Shown: positions 1-11,394 of the stretch, one piece after another
Numbering within the stretch: position 1 is the stretch's first letter
How the letters are laid out: every line of letters starts with the position of its first letter
NCBI RefSeq assembly: GCF_046614695.1
Contig: NZ_JBKKHQ010000009.1
Coordinates: forward strand, 1-64,000
Source: Pokkaliibacter sp046614695
Lineage (GTDB): Bacteria > Pseudomonadota > Gammaproteobacteria > Pseudomonadales > Balneatricaceae
DNA: 64,000 nt
Direction: 5' to 3'
Made by a program: the position numbers and the translations under genes
The notes under the pieces: model-generated
What the model saw: only the letters and a program-made list of their open reading frames with translations
Database searches by the model: none
What the model was told of the DNA's origin: nothing

Positions 1-1
1 A

Positions 2-77
2 TGGCGTCCCATAGGGGGTTCGAACCCCTGTTACCGCCGTGAAAGGGCGGTGTCCTGGACCACTAGACGAATGGGAC
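2..77 (-). tRNA. tRNA-Glu (TTC anticodon)
   Basis: A full cloverleaf can be read on the minus strand. The acceptor stem GTCCCAT pairs with ATGGGAC, followed by discriminator G and an encoded CCA. The anticodon loop is CTTTCAC, giving anticodon TTC. It lies 18 bp downstream of tRNA-Ala on the same strand, so the two are probably cotranscribed. Confidence 0.95.
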
Positions 78-95
78 GTGGTACAAACGCAGATT

Positions 96-171
<76 letters not shown>

Positions 172-191
172 TTAGCTGCGTTGCGGGGCGT

Positions 192-220
192 ATAGTAATA
201 ACCATCCCCCACCCTGTCAA
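192..220 (-). promoter_or_regulatory. sigma-70 promoter of the tRNA-Ala/tRNA-Glu unit
   Basis: Reading the minus strand there is a perfect TTGACA -35 box, a 17-bp spacer and a TACTAT -10 box. A GC-rich discriminator (ACGCCCCGC) follows, as is usual for stringently controlled stable-RNA promoters. It ends about 20 bp before the tRNA-Ala 5' end. Confidence 0.8.
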
Positions 221-315
221 TGATTTTATCCCCTAATACTTTATGCATCTCAATAACTTAGCGACCACCCAATTCACCAAACGACTCTTCTGACACCGAC
301 CACTTAAACACTAAT

Positions 316-346
316 AAAAAAGGGCAGTCGCATCTGCAACCGCCCT
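316..346 (-). terminator. intrinsic terminator of gltX
   Basis: On the minus strand GGGCGGTTGC pairs with GCGACTGCCC (10 bp including G-U pairs) around loop AGAT, followed by a run of six T. It lies about 45 bp after the gltX stop codon. Confidence 0.85.
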
Positions 347-392
347 TCTATCGAAGCAGCCTAAGCCTCTACTTCAGAAGCGACATGTAGCT

Positions 393-1871
393 TCAAACCA
401 GTGCATCAAACTCTTTCTGCCAAGCTTTAGCTTCTTTTTTCGAGGGCCCGCCCACTACGCCGATTGCATGACGCAAGCGCGCACGACTTAAGTCTGGCCC
501 CAGAATCGCCATCGCATCAACCACGGAGAATGTCGCAGAGGTTCCTGCAATAGCGATAAAGAGCGGGAAGAAAAACTCACCGACTTTATAACCCATCGCC
601 TTAGCCAGTCCGGAAGCCACCTCGAACAGCGAGTCACGATCCCACTGACGCTGCACATCCAGCTTCCAGGCAGCAAACTGCAGAATGCGGCGCACATCTT
701 CGGTTTCGAGCTTTTTATGGGTGAAATCATCCACCTTCACATCAATCATTCCGCTCAGCAGATGCCCAGCCAGAGGCACAACATCACTAAAGGTATTGAT
801 ACGCGGCATGATGTGCTCAATCGCCGGAGAAAGATACTGAGCATTTAGCCCCCACTGCACAAAACGCAGGATAAAGCTCGTCTGATCCAGCTCACGAAGC
901 CACTGGCTGTTAAGCCAGCTCAGTTTCTCCAGATCAAAAATCGGCCCACCCAAAGAGACTCGAAGAATATCGAAGTGCTCAATCATTTCAGCCAGAGAGA
1001 ATTTTTCCCGCTCATCCGGCATAGACCAGCCCATGCGCCCCAGGTAGTTCAGCAACGCCTCAGGCATGTATCCCATGCGCTCGTAAAAATTAATACTGGT
1101 AGGGTTTTTACGCTTGGACAGTTTGGTTTTATCGGGGTTGCGGAGCAATGGCATATGGCAAAGCTCCGGCGCGTCCCAACCAAAATACTTGTAGAGCAAC
1201 AAATGCTTAGGCGCAGAGTTAATCCACTCTTCTCCACGGATTACATGGGTGATTTTCATCAAGTGATCATCCACCACGTTCGCCAGGTGATAGGTTGGAA
1301 GGCCATCAGCCTTCATCAACACCTGCATATCGATCTGTGCCCAATCAATCTCAATCTGCCCACGCAGCATGTCATTAAAGACGCAGACACCCTCTTCCGG
1401 CACCTTCATTCGGATAACATACGGCTCGCCAGCCGCAATACGCTTTTGCACTTCATCCTGCGAGAGCTTCAGACCGCGGCCGTCATACTTCTGGGGCAAC
1501 CCCTGCTCTTTTTGCTCTTCGCGCATCTGATCAAGCTCTTCAGACGTGGCAAAACAGTGGAATGCATGACCATCACGGATAAGCTGATCAGCGTATTCTT
1601 TATAAATAGAAGAACGCTCGCTCTGACGGTATGGTCCATAAGGGCCTCCAACATCCGGACCTTCCGACCATTCAATACCCACCCAACGAAGTGAGTCGAG
1701 AATAGCCTGCTCAGATTCCGGCGTACTACGCACCTGATCGGTATCCTCAATACGGAGGATAAACTCGCCGCCCTGCTGTTTGGCAAACGCCAGATTAAAG
1801 AGAGCAACGTAAGCAGTCCCGACGTGGGGATCACCGGTAGGAGAAGGAGCGATACGAGTACGAACAGTCAT
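393..1871 (-). CDS. gltX: glutamyl-tRNA synthetase
   Basis: A class I aminoacyl-tRNA synthetase that charges tRNA-Glu with glutamate in the cytoplasm. The 492 residues have the usual length. The N-terminus APSPTGDPHVGTAY carries the HIGH-type signature (HVGT, residues 16-19), and KLSKRK near residue 250 is the KMSKS loop. The C-terminal helical anticodon-binding region is complete to the stop. The ATG start fits the family N-terminus exactly. A -10 box TATAAT lies at 1948-1953 on the same strand. A tRNA-Glu gene is a close neighbour. Confidence 0.97.
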   Translation of the reverse strand: MTVRTRIAPSPTGDPHVGTAYVALFNLAFAKQQGGEFILRIEDTDQVRSTPESEQAILDSLRWVGIEWSEGPDVGGPYGPYRQSERSSIYKEYADQLIRDGHAFHCFATSEELDQMREEQKEQGLPQKYDGRGLKLSQDEVQKRIAAGEPYVIRMKVPEEGVCVFNDMLRGQIEIDWAQIDMQVLMKADGLPTYHLANVVDDHLMKITHVIRGEEWINSAPKHLLLYKYFGWDAPELCHMPLLRNPDKTKLSKRKNPTSINFYERMGYMPEALLNYLGRMGWSMPDEREKFSLAEMIEHFDILRVSLGGPIFDLEKLSWLNSQWLRELDQTSFILRFVQWGLNAQYLSPAIEHIMPRINTFSDVVPLAGHLLSGMIDVKVDDFTHKKLETEDVRRILQFAAWKLDVQRQWDRDSLFEVASGLAKAMGYKVGEFFFPLFIAIAGTSATFSVVDAMAILGPDLSRARLRHAIGVVGGPSKKEAKAWQKEFDALV

Positions 1872-2018
1872 AGATCAACCAGTCAGTGAAGTAACATGAT
1901 CGCGCTGCCCTGTTATGTTTCGGACAGCGGAGCGAGATGCAGGCGCCATTATAGGCAACTCAACGTCAGCTTTCATGGAAAAAGACACCAATAAAAGTCT
2001 GCCGCAGACAAAAATCAT

Positions 2019-2288
2019 TTAACGATCAATGTGACCAAGATCCCGAGCTGGATCCAACTGATCTCTTAAGCGTTTTTTAATCTCCTTGGCCTCAGGAAAG
2101 CCTTCATCACGCACACGCTCCCAAAGTAGCTCGCCATTAAACTCTATGGTGAACACACCCTTACCAGAGGGTCTTAAAGCCACTTCATCGAGCTCTTCTT
2201 CAAATGTTGATAGCAATTCCTGAGCAATCCAGGCAGCCCTCAGCATCCATCGACACAGGGGACAGTATGAAATCGTCACCTTATTCAT
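2019..2288 (-). CDS. SelT/SelW/SelH (Rdx) family thioredoxin-like protein
   Basis: An 89-residue cytosolic protein. The N-terminus MNKVTISYCPLCRWMLRA has the CxxC redox motif that in eukaryotic selenoprotein W is CxxU, so this is the cysteine version. The later segment VFTIEFNGELLWERVRDEGFPEAKEIKKRLRD is typical of the Rdx family, which has a thioredoxin-like fold and a poorly defined redox role. An AAGGA ribosome site lies 9 nt before the ATG. It stands alone between gltX and the divergent carboxypeptidase gene. The family call is firm; the substrate is unknown. Confidence 0.85.
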   Translation of the reverse strand: MNKVTISYCPLCRWMLRAAWIAQELLSTFEEELDEVALRPSGKGVFTIEFNGELLWERVRDEGFPEAKEIKKRLRDQLDPARDLGHIDR

Positions 2289-2445
2289 TATTTATTCCTT
2301 CAAAACAGGGAAATAAGCCACAGGTTACACCTTTCGCCTTGAGGAATTAATCAAGGCCGTTCACACTTGCCCTACGAACATTAGATTGCCACGGTTCGCT
2401 TTATCTTATTTTTGCAATGACACACGTTGATTCAGAGGTGCCTCA

Positions 2446-3657
2446 ATGCGTCGTATTTTTAAGCCTCTAACACTTTCAGCCTCGTTATTGGTTGGCACTT
2501 TGGGGCTGGTACAAACCTCTCATGCAGAATCCCTGAATCTGCCCAATGATGCCAGTCTGTGGGTGGAAGGCCACTCAGAGCTCAGCAAGAACCTGGAAAC
2601 ACCACGCGTCCCCGCCTCTACCATTAAGCTTTTAACTGCTTTTTATGCCATCAATGTGCTTGGGTTGGACTACCACTACAAAACGCCACTCTGGCTTGAT
2701 CATGATGGCATTCTTTGGGTGGAAGGCCGTGGCGACCCGACCATGACTTCAGAAACCCTGATGGCGATGGCCGACTATATTCGCTCCCGGGGCATCACTG
2801 CCGTGAAAGGCATTGGCATCGATAATAGCTACTTCACGCCGGATGAACTTCCTGACGGCATAGAAGATACCTTGAACCCTTATGATGCAAAGCCCGGCGC
2901 AGTCATCCTTAACTACAACACGCTCTACCTGAAGCGAACCAATGACGGCATTGCGTCCGCCGAAATTCAGACACCGCTTACACCGACCGCCTTCAGTTAC
3001 GCATCTCGTCTCAAGGGCTATCGTGACCGCATCAATCTCGGCACCAATCCGGTGAACTACCAGACCTATTTTGCCGAGCAGCTCCGCGTGCACCTTCAGG
3101 AAAAAGGCATCAAGGTTCGCAACCTGATTCAGATTGGCAAACGCCCACCACAGGCAAGCTCACTTGGCGAATTCAGCAACCCGGATTCACTGGAAGACGT
3201 GTTGTCCAACATGCTGTATTACTCCAACAACGTGATAGCCAACCAGTTATTCCTTACACTGGGCGCCCAACAACTTGGCGCTCCTGCCTCACTTGGCAAA
3301 GCCCAGACCGCCATGAACAACTTTGTTGCTCAGCGCTTCAAGTGGCCAAGCTTCCATATTGAGGAAGGTTCAGGCCTCTCGCGCAAAACGCACATCACGG
3401 TGCTGGAAATGGGTCAATTGCTGGAAGCCTTCCAGCCATATCAAAAGCTTTTGAAGACCGAGGCCCCAGGCATCCAGGCGAAAACAGGAACACTTTCCGA
3501 CGTTCGAGCTTTTGCTGGCTATATCCAGGTGAAGGATCAGTGGTTGCGGTTTGCCTTGCTGATGGGCAATCCCCGTCGCCCAGGCCTGCGACTGGATGTC
3601 GCCAAAGATATTCAGCGCGCACTGGATGGCAACTATATCGCTCAGGCGCAGAACTAA
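2446..3657 (+). CDS. dacB: D-alanyl-D-alanine carboxypeptidase/endopeptidase (peptidase S13, PBP4-like)
   Basis: A periplasmic low-molecular-weight penicillin-binding protein expected to trim or cleave peptidoglycan stem peptides. The 403 residues begin with a signal peptide cleaved near SHA-ES (about residue 27). The three serine-acyltransferase motifs are visible: SxxK as STIK at 58-61, SxN as SNN in YYSNNVIANQ, and KTG in QAKTGTLSDVRAF near residue 346. It is shorter than E. coli PBP4 (about 477 residues), so the inserted domains II/III are probably reduced. It converges on gcvT across a shared terminator. The symbol is by family resemblance. Confidence 0.85.
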   Translation: MRRIFKPLTLSASLLVGTLGLVQTSHAESLNLPNDASLWVEGHSELSKNLETPRVPASTIKLLTAFYAINVLGLDYHYKTPLWLDHDGILWVEGRGDPTMTSETLMAMADYIRSRGITAVKGIGIDNSYFTPDELPDGIEDTLNPYDAKPGAVILNYNTLYLKRTNDGIASAEIQTPLTPTAFSYASRLKGYRDRINLGTNPVNYQTYFAEQLRVHLQEKGIKVRNLIQIGKRPPQASSLGEFSNPDSLEDVLSNMLYYSNNVIANQLFLTLGAQQLGAPASLGKAQTAMNNFVAQRFKWPSFHIEEGSGLSRKTHITVLEMGQLLEAFQPYQKLLKTEAPGIQAKTGTLSDVRAFAGYIQVKDQWLRFALLMGNPRRPGLRLDVAKDIQRALDGNYIAQAQN

Positions 3658-3686
3658 CCCCGGAACTTCCCGCCTAATCCGCGCAT

Positions 3687-3715
3687 AAAAAAACCGCCTT
3701 TAAGGCGGTTTTTTC
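3687..3715. terminator. bidirectional terminator between dacB and gcvT
   Basis: A perfect inverted repeat AAACCGCCTT-TAAGGCGGTTT is flanked by A-runs on the left and T-runs on the right, so it can serve both converging genes. Confidence 0.9.
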
Positions 3716-3733
3716 TTTGGTTTCTAGACCGTT

Positions 3734-4855
3734 TTAACCACGGAAATATCGCTGTGGAACAAACGGCATCTTGGTGACAGACATTTTAAGCTGCTTGCCG
3801 CGTACCAGTGCAAACACTTCAGTTCCCACGTCAGCAAAGGCTGTCGCAACATAAGCCATTGCCACAGGAGCACCAAGCGTTGGTCCAAAAGTACCAGACG
3901 TCACTTTTCCAATCACATTGCCGTCTGCATCAACAATGTCGGTACCTTCACGCACTGGAGCCCGACCTTCACCCACCAGACCAACACGCTTGGAACTGAT
4001 GTTTTTCTCGGCAATCTGGCGCAGAATTTTTTCAGCACCGGGGAAACCACCTGCACGCTCGCCATCAGCACGACGCACCTTGGAAATCGCCCACAACAAG
4101 CTCGCATCAACAGGGGTTGTTTCTGTATCGATGTCATGTCCGTAGAGGCACAAACCAGACTCAAGACGCAGTGAGTCACGTGCACCTAGGCCAATAAACA
4201 TCACTTCTTCTTCGGCCAGCAAGCGGCGACTCAGGGCTTCTGCCTGATCAGCCGGTACGGAGATTTCGTAGCCATCCTCACCCGTGTAACCAGAGCGACT
4301 GACAAAACAAGGGATACCAGCGAGATCAAACTGCCCGGCATCCATAAACACCATAGAAGAGAGTGCGGGATTAATACGCGCCATGACCTCGGCCGCTTTG
4401 GGCCCCTGAATAGCCAGCAATGCGCGGTCATCAAGCACTTCAACGATAACACCTTCACCAAGACTCGCCTGCATATGAGCGATGTCCTGCGCTTTACAGG
4501 CAGCATTCACAACAACAAACAGGGAGTCGCCAAAGTTGGTGACCATCAGGTCATCCAGAATGCCGCCTTCTTCGTTAGTAAAGAGCGCATAACGCTGCTT
4601 GTTCAGAGGCAAGTCGATAATGTCGACCGGCACCAGCTTCTCAAGCGCCGCTGCTGCATTTTCACCACTCAGACGCACCTGACCCATGTGCGACACATCA
4701 AACAATCCGGCTTCAGCACGAGTATGCTCATGCTCTTTTTTTACACCTGCCGGATACTGAACTGGCATCTCATAGCCCGCAAAAGGAACCATTTTGGCAC
4801 CCAGTTCAACGTGAAGATCAAACAGAGGGGTTTTCAGCAAAGCTGCGTCAGACAT
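3734..4855 (-). CDS. gcvT: glycine cleavage system T protein (aminomethyltransferase)
   Basis: The T protein transfers the aminomethyl carbon from lipoyl-GcvH to tetrahydrofolate, releasing ammonia and making 5,10-methylene-THF. The 373 residues starting MSDAALLKTPLFDLH show the family signatures MVPFAGYEMPVQYP, FDVSHMGQ, the folate-binding RSGYTGEDGYEI and LRLESGLCLYGHDI. The ATG at 4855 is preceded by GGGAG at good spacing. A GTG 18 bp further up (4873) would put the ribosome site inside the gene and is less likely. It is divergent from sdaA, and gcvH and gcvP lie beyond sdaA. Confidence 0.96.
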   Translation of the reverse strand: MSDAALLKTPLFDLHVELGAKMVPFAGYEMPVQYPAGVKKEHEHTRAEAGLFDVSHMGQVRLSGENAAAALEKLVPVDIIDLPLNKQRYALFTNEEGGILDDLMVTNFGDSLFVVVNAACKAQDIAHMQASLGEGVIVEVLDDRALLAIQGPKAAEVMARINPALSSMVFMDAGQFDLAGIPCFVSRSGYTGEDGYEISVPADQAEALSRRLLAEEEVMFIGLGARDSLRLESGLCLYGHDIDTETTPVDASLLWAISKVRRADGERAGGFPGAEKILRQIAEKNISSKRVGLVGEGRAPVREGTDIVDADGNVIGKVTSGTFGPTLGAPVAMAYVATAFADVGTEVFALVRGKQLKMSVTKMPFVPQRYFRG

Positions 4856-4974
4856 GTGAAGACTCCCGGCCACCCAACAGGGCCAACCTTAAAGACAAAG
4901 AAGAAAAGCACAGACGGCTCGTTATCAGTGCGGCAAGACTATAGCGACAATCAGCCGAAAACAACCGCCTACAG

Positions 4975-4990
4975 GTTTCCTATCGTAAAC
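4975..4990. promoter_or_regulatory. palindromic operator candidate, copy 1 (gcvT side)
   Basis: GTTTCCTATCGTAAAC is an inverted repeat with 11 of 12 arm positions matching the perfect copy at 5154-5169. It lies about 120 bp upstream of the gcvT start in the gcvT-sdaA divergent region. The cognate regulator is not identified. Confidence 0.5.
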
Positions 4991-5153
4991 TTTTTGCCAA
5001 ATGTCATAAATACCGGGACTTAGCGGCGCTAACGGAGCAACAAACCATTAGCCTTCCTAATCAATACATTACTTTCCAAGGATGGTTTTCACGGTGCACT
5101 GCCCCCTAGAATAGGCACAGTAGAACAAACGGCCTCAGTTAACCAAAACACAA

Positions 5154-5169
5154 GTTTCCAATAGGAAAC
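5154..5169. promoter_or_regulatory. palindromic operator candidate, copy 2 (sdaA side)
   Basis: GTTTCCAATAGGAAAC has perfect 6-bp inverted arms and ends 20 bp before the sdaA ATG, a position where a bound repressor would block transcription or early elongation. A third, weaker relative lies before gcvH at 6657-6672. Confidence 0.55.
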
Positions 5170-5189
5170 ACGGAGTCAGATAGTTCATC

Positions 5190-6572
5190 ATGCTGTTGAG
5201 TGTTTTTGATCTCTTTAAAGTTGGCGTTGGCCCTTCCAGCTCTCACACCGTGGGCCCTATGCTGGCCGCCTGTCGATTTGTTGATGAGCTGAATCAGGCC
5301 TCTATGCTCCATCAGGTGTCGCGCGTTCGCATCAATCTCTTTGGCTCACTGGCCCTCACCGGTAAAGGTCACGCCACAGACCGCGCCGCTTTGTTAGGCC
5401 TGATGAGCGAGCTTCCCGCCACTACCGACCCGCTGAGTCACGATGATCACATCCGCAGCATTTATCAGACCCAGTCCCTCGCGCTTGCAGGTGAGAACCG
5501 TATTGCCTTTGTTCCGGAAGAAGATCTGATCTTCCATTTTCAAACCTTTCTTCCAAGACACCCCAATGCGATGACATTGCGTGCTTATGATGCTGCGGGC
5601 ATCTGCGTGCATGAACAAACGTACTACTCGGTCGGTGGCGGTTTTGTTCTCAGTGAATCCGAGGCAAGCAAGACCAATCCTGCGGACAAAGCCCTTCAGG
5701 CACTGCCTTACACTTTTAATAACGCGGCTGAACTTCTCCAGCTTTGCAAAGAACACCATCTCAGTATTGCCCAACTGATTAAGCTCAATGAGGCCACCTG
5801 GCGGGACAATACCCGCTTTGAGCAGGATCTCTTCGGCATATGGGAAGTTATGGACCAGTGCATTCGAAGTGGCATCCAAGCGGATGGCCTGCTCCCTGGC
5901 GGGCTCAACATCCCACGACGCGCTCCAAAGCTCTATAAGGAGCTGACCCTGAAACCTGAAGCTGGCCTTAAGGATCAGCTCACCGTACTCGACTGGGTCA
6001 ACCTCTACGCAATGGCGGTGAATGAAGAAAACGCCGCAGGCGGCCGTGTGGTAACCGCACCAACGAACGGAGCGGCCGGTGTCATCCCGGCAGTATTAGC
6101 CTATTACGATCGGTTTATTCCCAACAGCAATCGTCAGGGCATTATCGACTTTCTCTGCGTAGCCGCCGCTATCGGCATGCTCTATAAGGAGAACGCCTCA
6201 ATCTCTGCTGCCGAGGTCGGCTGCCAGGGTGAAATTGGCGTGGCCTGTTCCATGGCAGCTGGCGCGCTATGTGCTGTGCTTGGTGGCACTAACGAGCAGA
6301 TCGAGAATGCTGCAGAGATCGGCATGGAGCACAACCTCGGGCTGACCTGCGACCCCATCGCGGGTCTGGTTCAGGTGCCCTGTATTGAACGCAACACCAT
6401 GGGCGCTGTGAAGGCCATCAATGCAGCACGACTGGCACTGCGCGGTACCGGCACGCATCATGTTTCGCTGGACAATGTCATTGAAACCATGCGCCAGACC
6501 GGGCTGGATATGCAGGCAAAATACAAGGAAACCTCGACCGGCGGATTAGCGGTAAATGTGGTTGCCTGTTGA
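5190..6572 (+). CDS. sdaA: L-serine dehydratase (L-serine ammonia-lyase)
   Basis: An iron-sulfur enzyme that deaminates L-serine to pyruvate and ammonia in the cytoplasm. The 460 residues match the single-chain enzyme. The N-terminal beta domain has VGVGPSSSHTVGPMLAA, and the C-terminal alpha domain has TAPTNGAAGVIPAVL, the cluster cysteines in EVGCQGEIGVACSMAAG and LTCDPIAGLVQVPCIERN, and the C-terminal cysteine (VNVVAC) that reaches into the active site in this family. It sits between gcvT and gcvH, consistent with coordinated serine and glycine catabolism. A perfect palindrome just upstream suggests repressor control. Confidence 0.96.
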   Translation: MLLSVFDLFKVGVGPSSSHTVGPMLAACRFVDELNQASMLHQVSRVRINLFGSLALTGKGHATDRAALLGLMSELPATTDPLSHDDHIRSIYQTQSLALAGENRIAFVPEEDLIFHFQTFLPRHPNAMTLRAYDAAGICVHEQTYYSVGGGFVLSESEASKTNPADKALQALPYTFNNAAELLQLCKEHHLSIAQLIKLNEATWRDNTRFEQDLFGIWEVMDQCIRSGIQADGLLPGGLNIPRRAPKLYKELTLKPEAGLKDQLTVLDWVNLYAMAVNEENAAGGRVVTAPTNGAAGVIPAVLAYYDRFIPNSNRQGIIDFLCVAAAIGMLYKENASISAAEVGCQGEIGVACSMAAGALCAVLGGTNEQIENAAEIGMEHNLGLTCDPIAGLVQVPCIERNTMGAVKAINAARLALRGTGTHHVSLDNVIETMRQTGLDMQAKYKETSTGGLAVNVVAC

Positions 6573-6656
6573 GGTAAAACCCGTAGTGAAAAGCGGGATT
6601 TATTTCAGTCGATGACTATAATTTTTTTCAGTTTTCTTCATAATAGCGGGAAATTT

Positions 6657-6672
6657 TTTTCCTTTAGGCAAC
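6657..6672. promoter_or_regulatory. palindromic operator candidate, copy 3 (gcvH side)
   Basis: TTTTCCTTTAGGCAAC matches 10 of 12 arm positions of the site before sdaA. It lies about 50 bp upstream of gcvH. It is the weakest of the three and could be chance. Confidence 0.35.
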
Positions 6673-6721
6673 CTGCCCAGCCAATTCGGGCATATAACCT
6701 CGATTTACTAGGGATTACATC

Positions 6722-7114
6722 ATGAGTCAGATTCCTGCCAATCTTCTTTATGTCGATACCCACGAGTGGATTCTCGACAATGGCGATGGCACGGTGCTGG
6801 TAGGCGTCACCGATCACGCTCAGGAACTGCTGGGCGACGTCGTATTTGTTGAACTGCCTGAAGTGGGTCGTGAAATGAATGCGGGCGAAGAGTTCGGTGT
6901 CATCGAATCCGTTAAAGCCGCTTCCGACCTTTACTCACCGGTTTCCGGAGAAGTTCTGGAAGTGAACGAAGCACTGAACGACACCCCCGAACTGGCAAAC
7001 TCCGAGCCCTATGAAGGTGGCTGGATTGTTAAGCTGCGCCTGACTCAGCCAGAAGAAGTTTCCCAGCTGCTGACCGCTGAAGCCTACGCCAAGGTTGTTG
7101 AAGACGCTCAATAA
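6722..7114 (+). CDS. gcvH: glycine cleavage system H protein
   Basis: The lipoyl carrier that shuttles the aminomethyl group between the P, T and L proteins. The 130 residues have the standard size. The lipoylation motif is EFGVIESVKAASDLYSPVSG with the lysine in ESVKAAS. The N-terminal YVDTHEWI and VGVTDHAQELLGDVVFVELP are diagnostic. It is followed by its own strong terminator, so gcvP is probably transcribed separately. Confidence 0.97.
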   Translation: MSQIPANLLYVDTHEWILDNGDGTVLVGVTDHAQELLGDVVFVELPEVGREMNAGEEFGVIESVKAASDLYSPVSGEVLEVNEALNDTPELANSEPYEGGWIVKLRLTQPEEVSQLLTAEAYAKVVEDAQ

Positions 7115-7131
7115 GCGTCGGCATGACTCCA

Positions 7132-7183
7132 GAGCCCCGCACCGGGTGTGATATTCACTCCTGGTTTCGGGGCTCAGATTTTT
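7132..7183 (+). terminator. intrinsic terminator after gcvH
   Basis: GAGCCCCG pairs with CGGGGCTC, with further inner pairing (ACC/GGT, GTG/CAC), then ATTTTT. It separates gcvH from gcvP. The 255 bp after it, up to gcvP, contain a 12-bp near-perfect direct repeat (7233-7244 and 7250-7261) and no recognisable glycine riboswitch. Confidence 0.75.
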
Positions 7184-7438
7184 AGACCCACCGCGCACAA
7201 TACGAGCAACTGACTCGACATCGTCTCTCAGCTTGCTACCCTGCTTAGGTTGCTATCCTGCATCGCAGCAGACGCTATTGTCAGGTGATGATTAACACGT
7301 ATTAACGTTACTTTTCCTCGGTAGTCACGTCTTTACTATGGCTCTGAGCACAGCTCTCACTGCCACGAAACTGTCGCCATACCCACAAGGCAGGCGCCAA
7401 CGCAAGACGGACTCAGGGTCCAACTCACAGGTAGAACG

Positions 7439-10330
<2,892 letters not shown>

Positions 10331-10384
10331 TTGACGCTCTGTCTTTCCTGCTTCCTTGTGAAGCGGGAAGGGCGGAACAGAAAC

Positions 10385-10423
10385 AAAAAAGCCCGGTGAC
10401 TGTTTTCAGTACCGGGCTTTTTT
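10385..10423. terminator. bidirectional terminator between gcvP and a lipoprotein gene
   Basis: AAAAAAGCCCGGT and ACCGGGCTTTTTT form a stem with A- and T-runs on both sides, between two converging genes. Confidence 0.9.
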
Positions 10424-10448
10424 ACAGCCTTGATTTACAGCTCGCGGG

Positions 10449-10718
10449 TCAGTTACCCGGCGAAGTCAGGGTATAGGTTCCCCAACGATAACCGTCTTTC
10501 ATCATGCAAGCCTGCAGCATCTGTTGACGCTCAGACGCATCAGCAAAACGCGCCATACCGATATCGTACTGACAAGACGCCTCAGCGGTTCTGGCCTGAT
10601 CCATTGAGATCCCGTCTTTCTTCCAATAGTCCTGATAAATCGGACCTGTCGCGCATCCTGCAAGTGACATTAAAACCACTGCGGAACAGGCCGCAGCTAA
10701 AGAGAACACCCGTTTCAA
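10449..10718 (-). CDS. small putative lipoprotein
   Basis: About 89 residues with a short signal peptide ending in the lipobox LAGC (LMSLAGCATGP), so it should be lipidated at that cysteine and anchored in an envelope membrane. The mature part carries two further cysteines (ASCQYDIG and LQACMMKDGYRW) that could form a disulfide. I chose a TTG start at 10718 because GGAG lies 6 nt upstream and it yields a normal signal peptide; an ATG at 10778 would add 20 unusual residues. Function unknown. The pattern resembles small lipoproteins of many gammaproteobacteria. Confidence 0.7.
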   Translation of the reverse strand: MKRVFSLAAACSAVVLMSLAGCATGPIYQDYWKKDGISMDQARTAEASCQYDIGMARFADASERQQMLQACMMKDGYRWGTYTLTSPGN

Positions 10719-10856
10719 TTTTTTCTCCAAAAGAGCAAGGCAAGGTGCCTGAGCAAAAAGCTGCGAGATCATACCCAAGCCTTTTCACTTTCGCTCACGA
10801 AGAAAATCGCACTTCAGGACAAAAAACGTTAATACATCTCAACCCTACGCAGAGCG

Positions 10857-11135
10857 CTATGGAGTCGCAGAACTGAAGTGCGCAGCCAGGCTCAAACAGG
10901 CAAGTACAATCACCAAAAAACCGACGACTGCACAGCCAAGAGGCGGATCATCACGCGAGTCATCCATAAACACGACCCGCTCATAATGCGGGTAGCGGCC
11001 CCAGGTCAAAATCCGGCATATCGGCCAGCCCACCCAGTAGCAGACTGTCCAGAAGAAAAATTCAAAAATAATCCAGCCTACTGCACGGCCCACTCCGCCC
11101 AGTAAGCCCTCCAGCGCTTCACCCAAAAAATCCAT
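10857..11135 (-). CDS. small inner-membrane protein of unknown function
   Basis: A 92-residue protein starting MDFLGEALEGLLGG, with GAGGAG 7 nt upstream of the ATG. Two hydrophobic helices are visible (GWIIFEFFFWTVCYWVGW and LGCAVVGFLVIVLACLSL) separated by a short polar loop (GRYPHYERVVFMDDSRDD). I do not recognise a named family. It is transcribed away from nasR. Confidence 0.6.
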   Translation of the reverse strand: MDFLGEALEGLLGGVGRAVGWIIFEFFFWTVCYWVGWPICRILTWGRYPHYERVVFMDDSRDDPPLGCAVVGFLVIVLACLSLAAHFSSATP

Positions 11136-11394
11136 TTTCAGTCTCCTCAATCCTGGCGCGGTATTAAACGGGGTTTTGGTGACCAAGGCCAGCCTCGTTA
11201 AAGCGGATGAATCCATTTAGACGTCCGAAAGAGGCTCAAGCACGTTTCTTGCACCAAGCCTGTTCAGCAAAAGCCCATCCGTTTTGTGGTCTTTTTCAGT
11301 CAATTGGCTCCCTCTTTTGGCGCAGCCATGACCGACCTGAAGAAAAATGCCACCAAAGTGAGCTTCCACTCGCCCGATTGATCAAGGCTCAGTC

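Noticed and set aside
4856..5189. Glycine riboswitch upstream of gcvT or sdaA
   Set aside because: The conserved glycine aptamer sequence elements are not visible on either strand; protein operators explain the region better.
7233..7261. 12-bp direct repeat TTGCTAcCCTGC / TTGCTAtCCTGC before gcvP
   Set aside because: Two copies at 17-bp spacing may be a regulator site, but with no further copies or helical phasing it is too weak to call.
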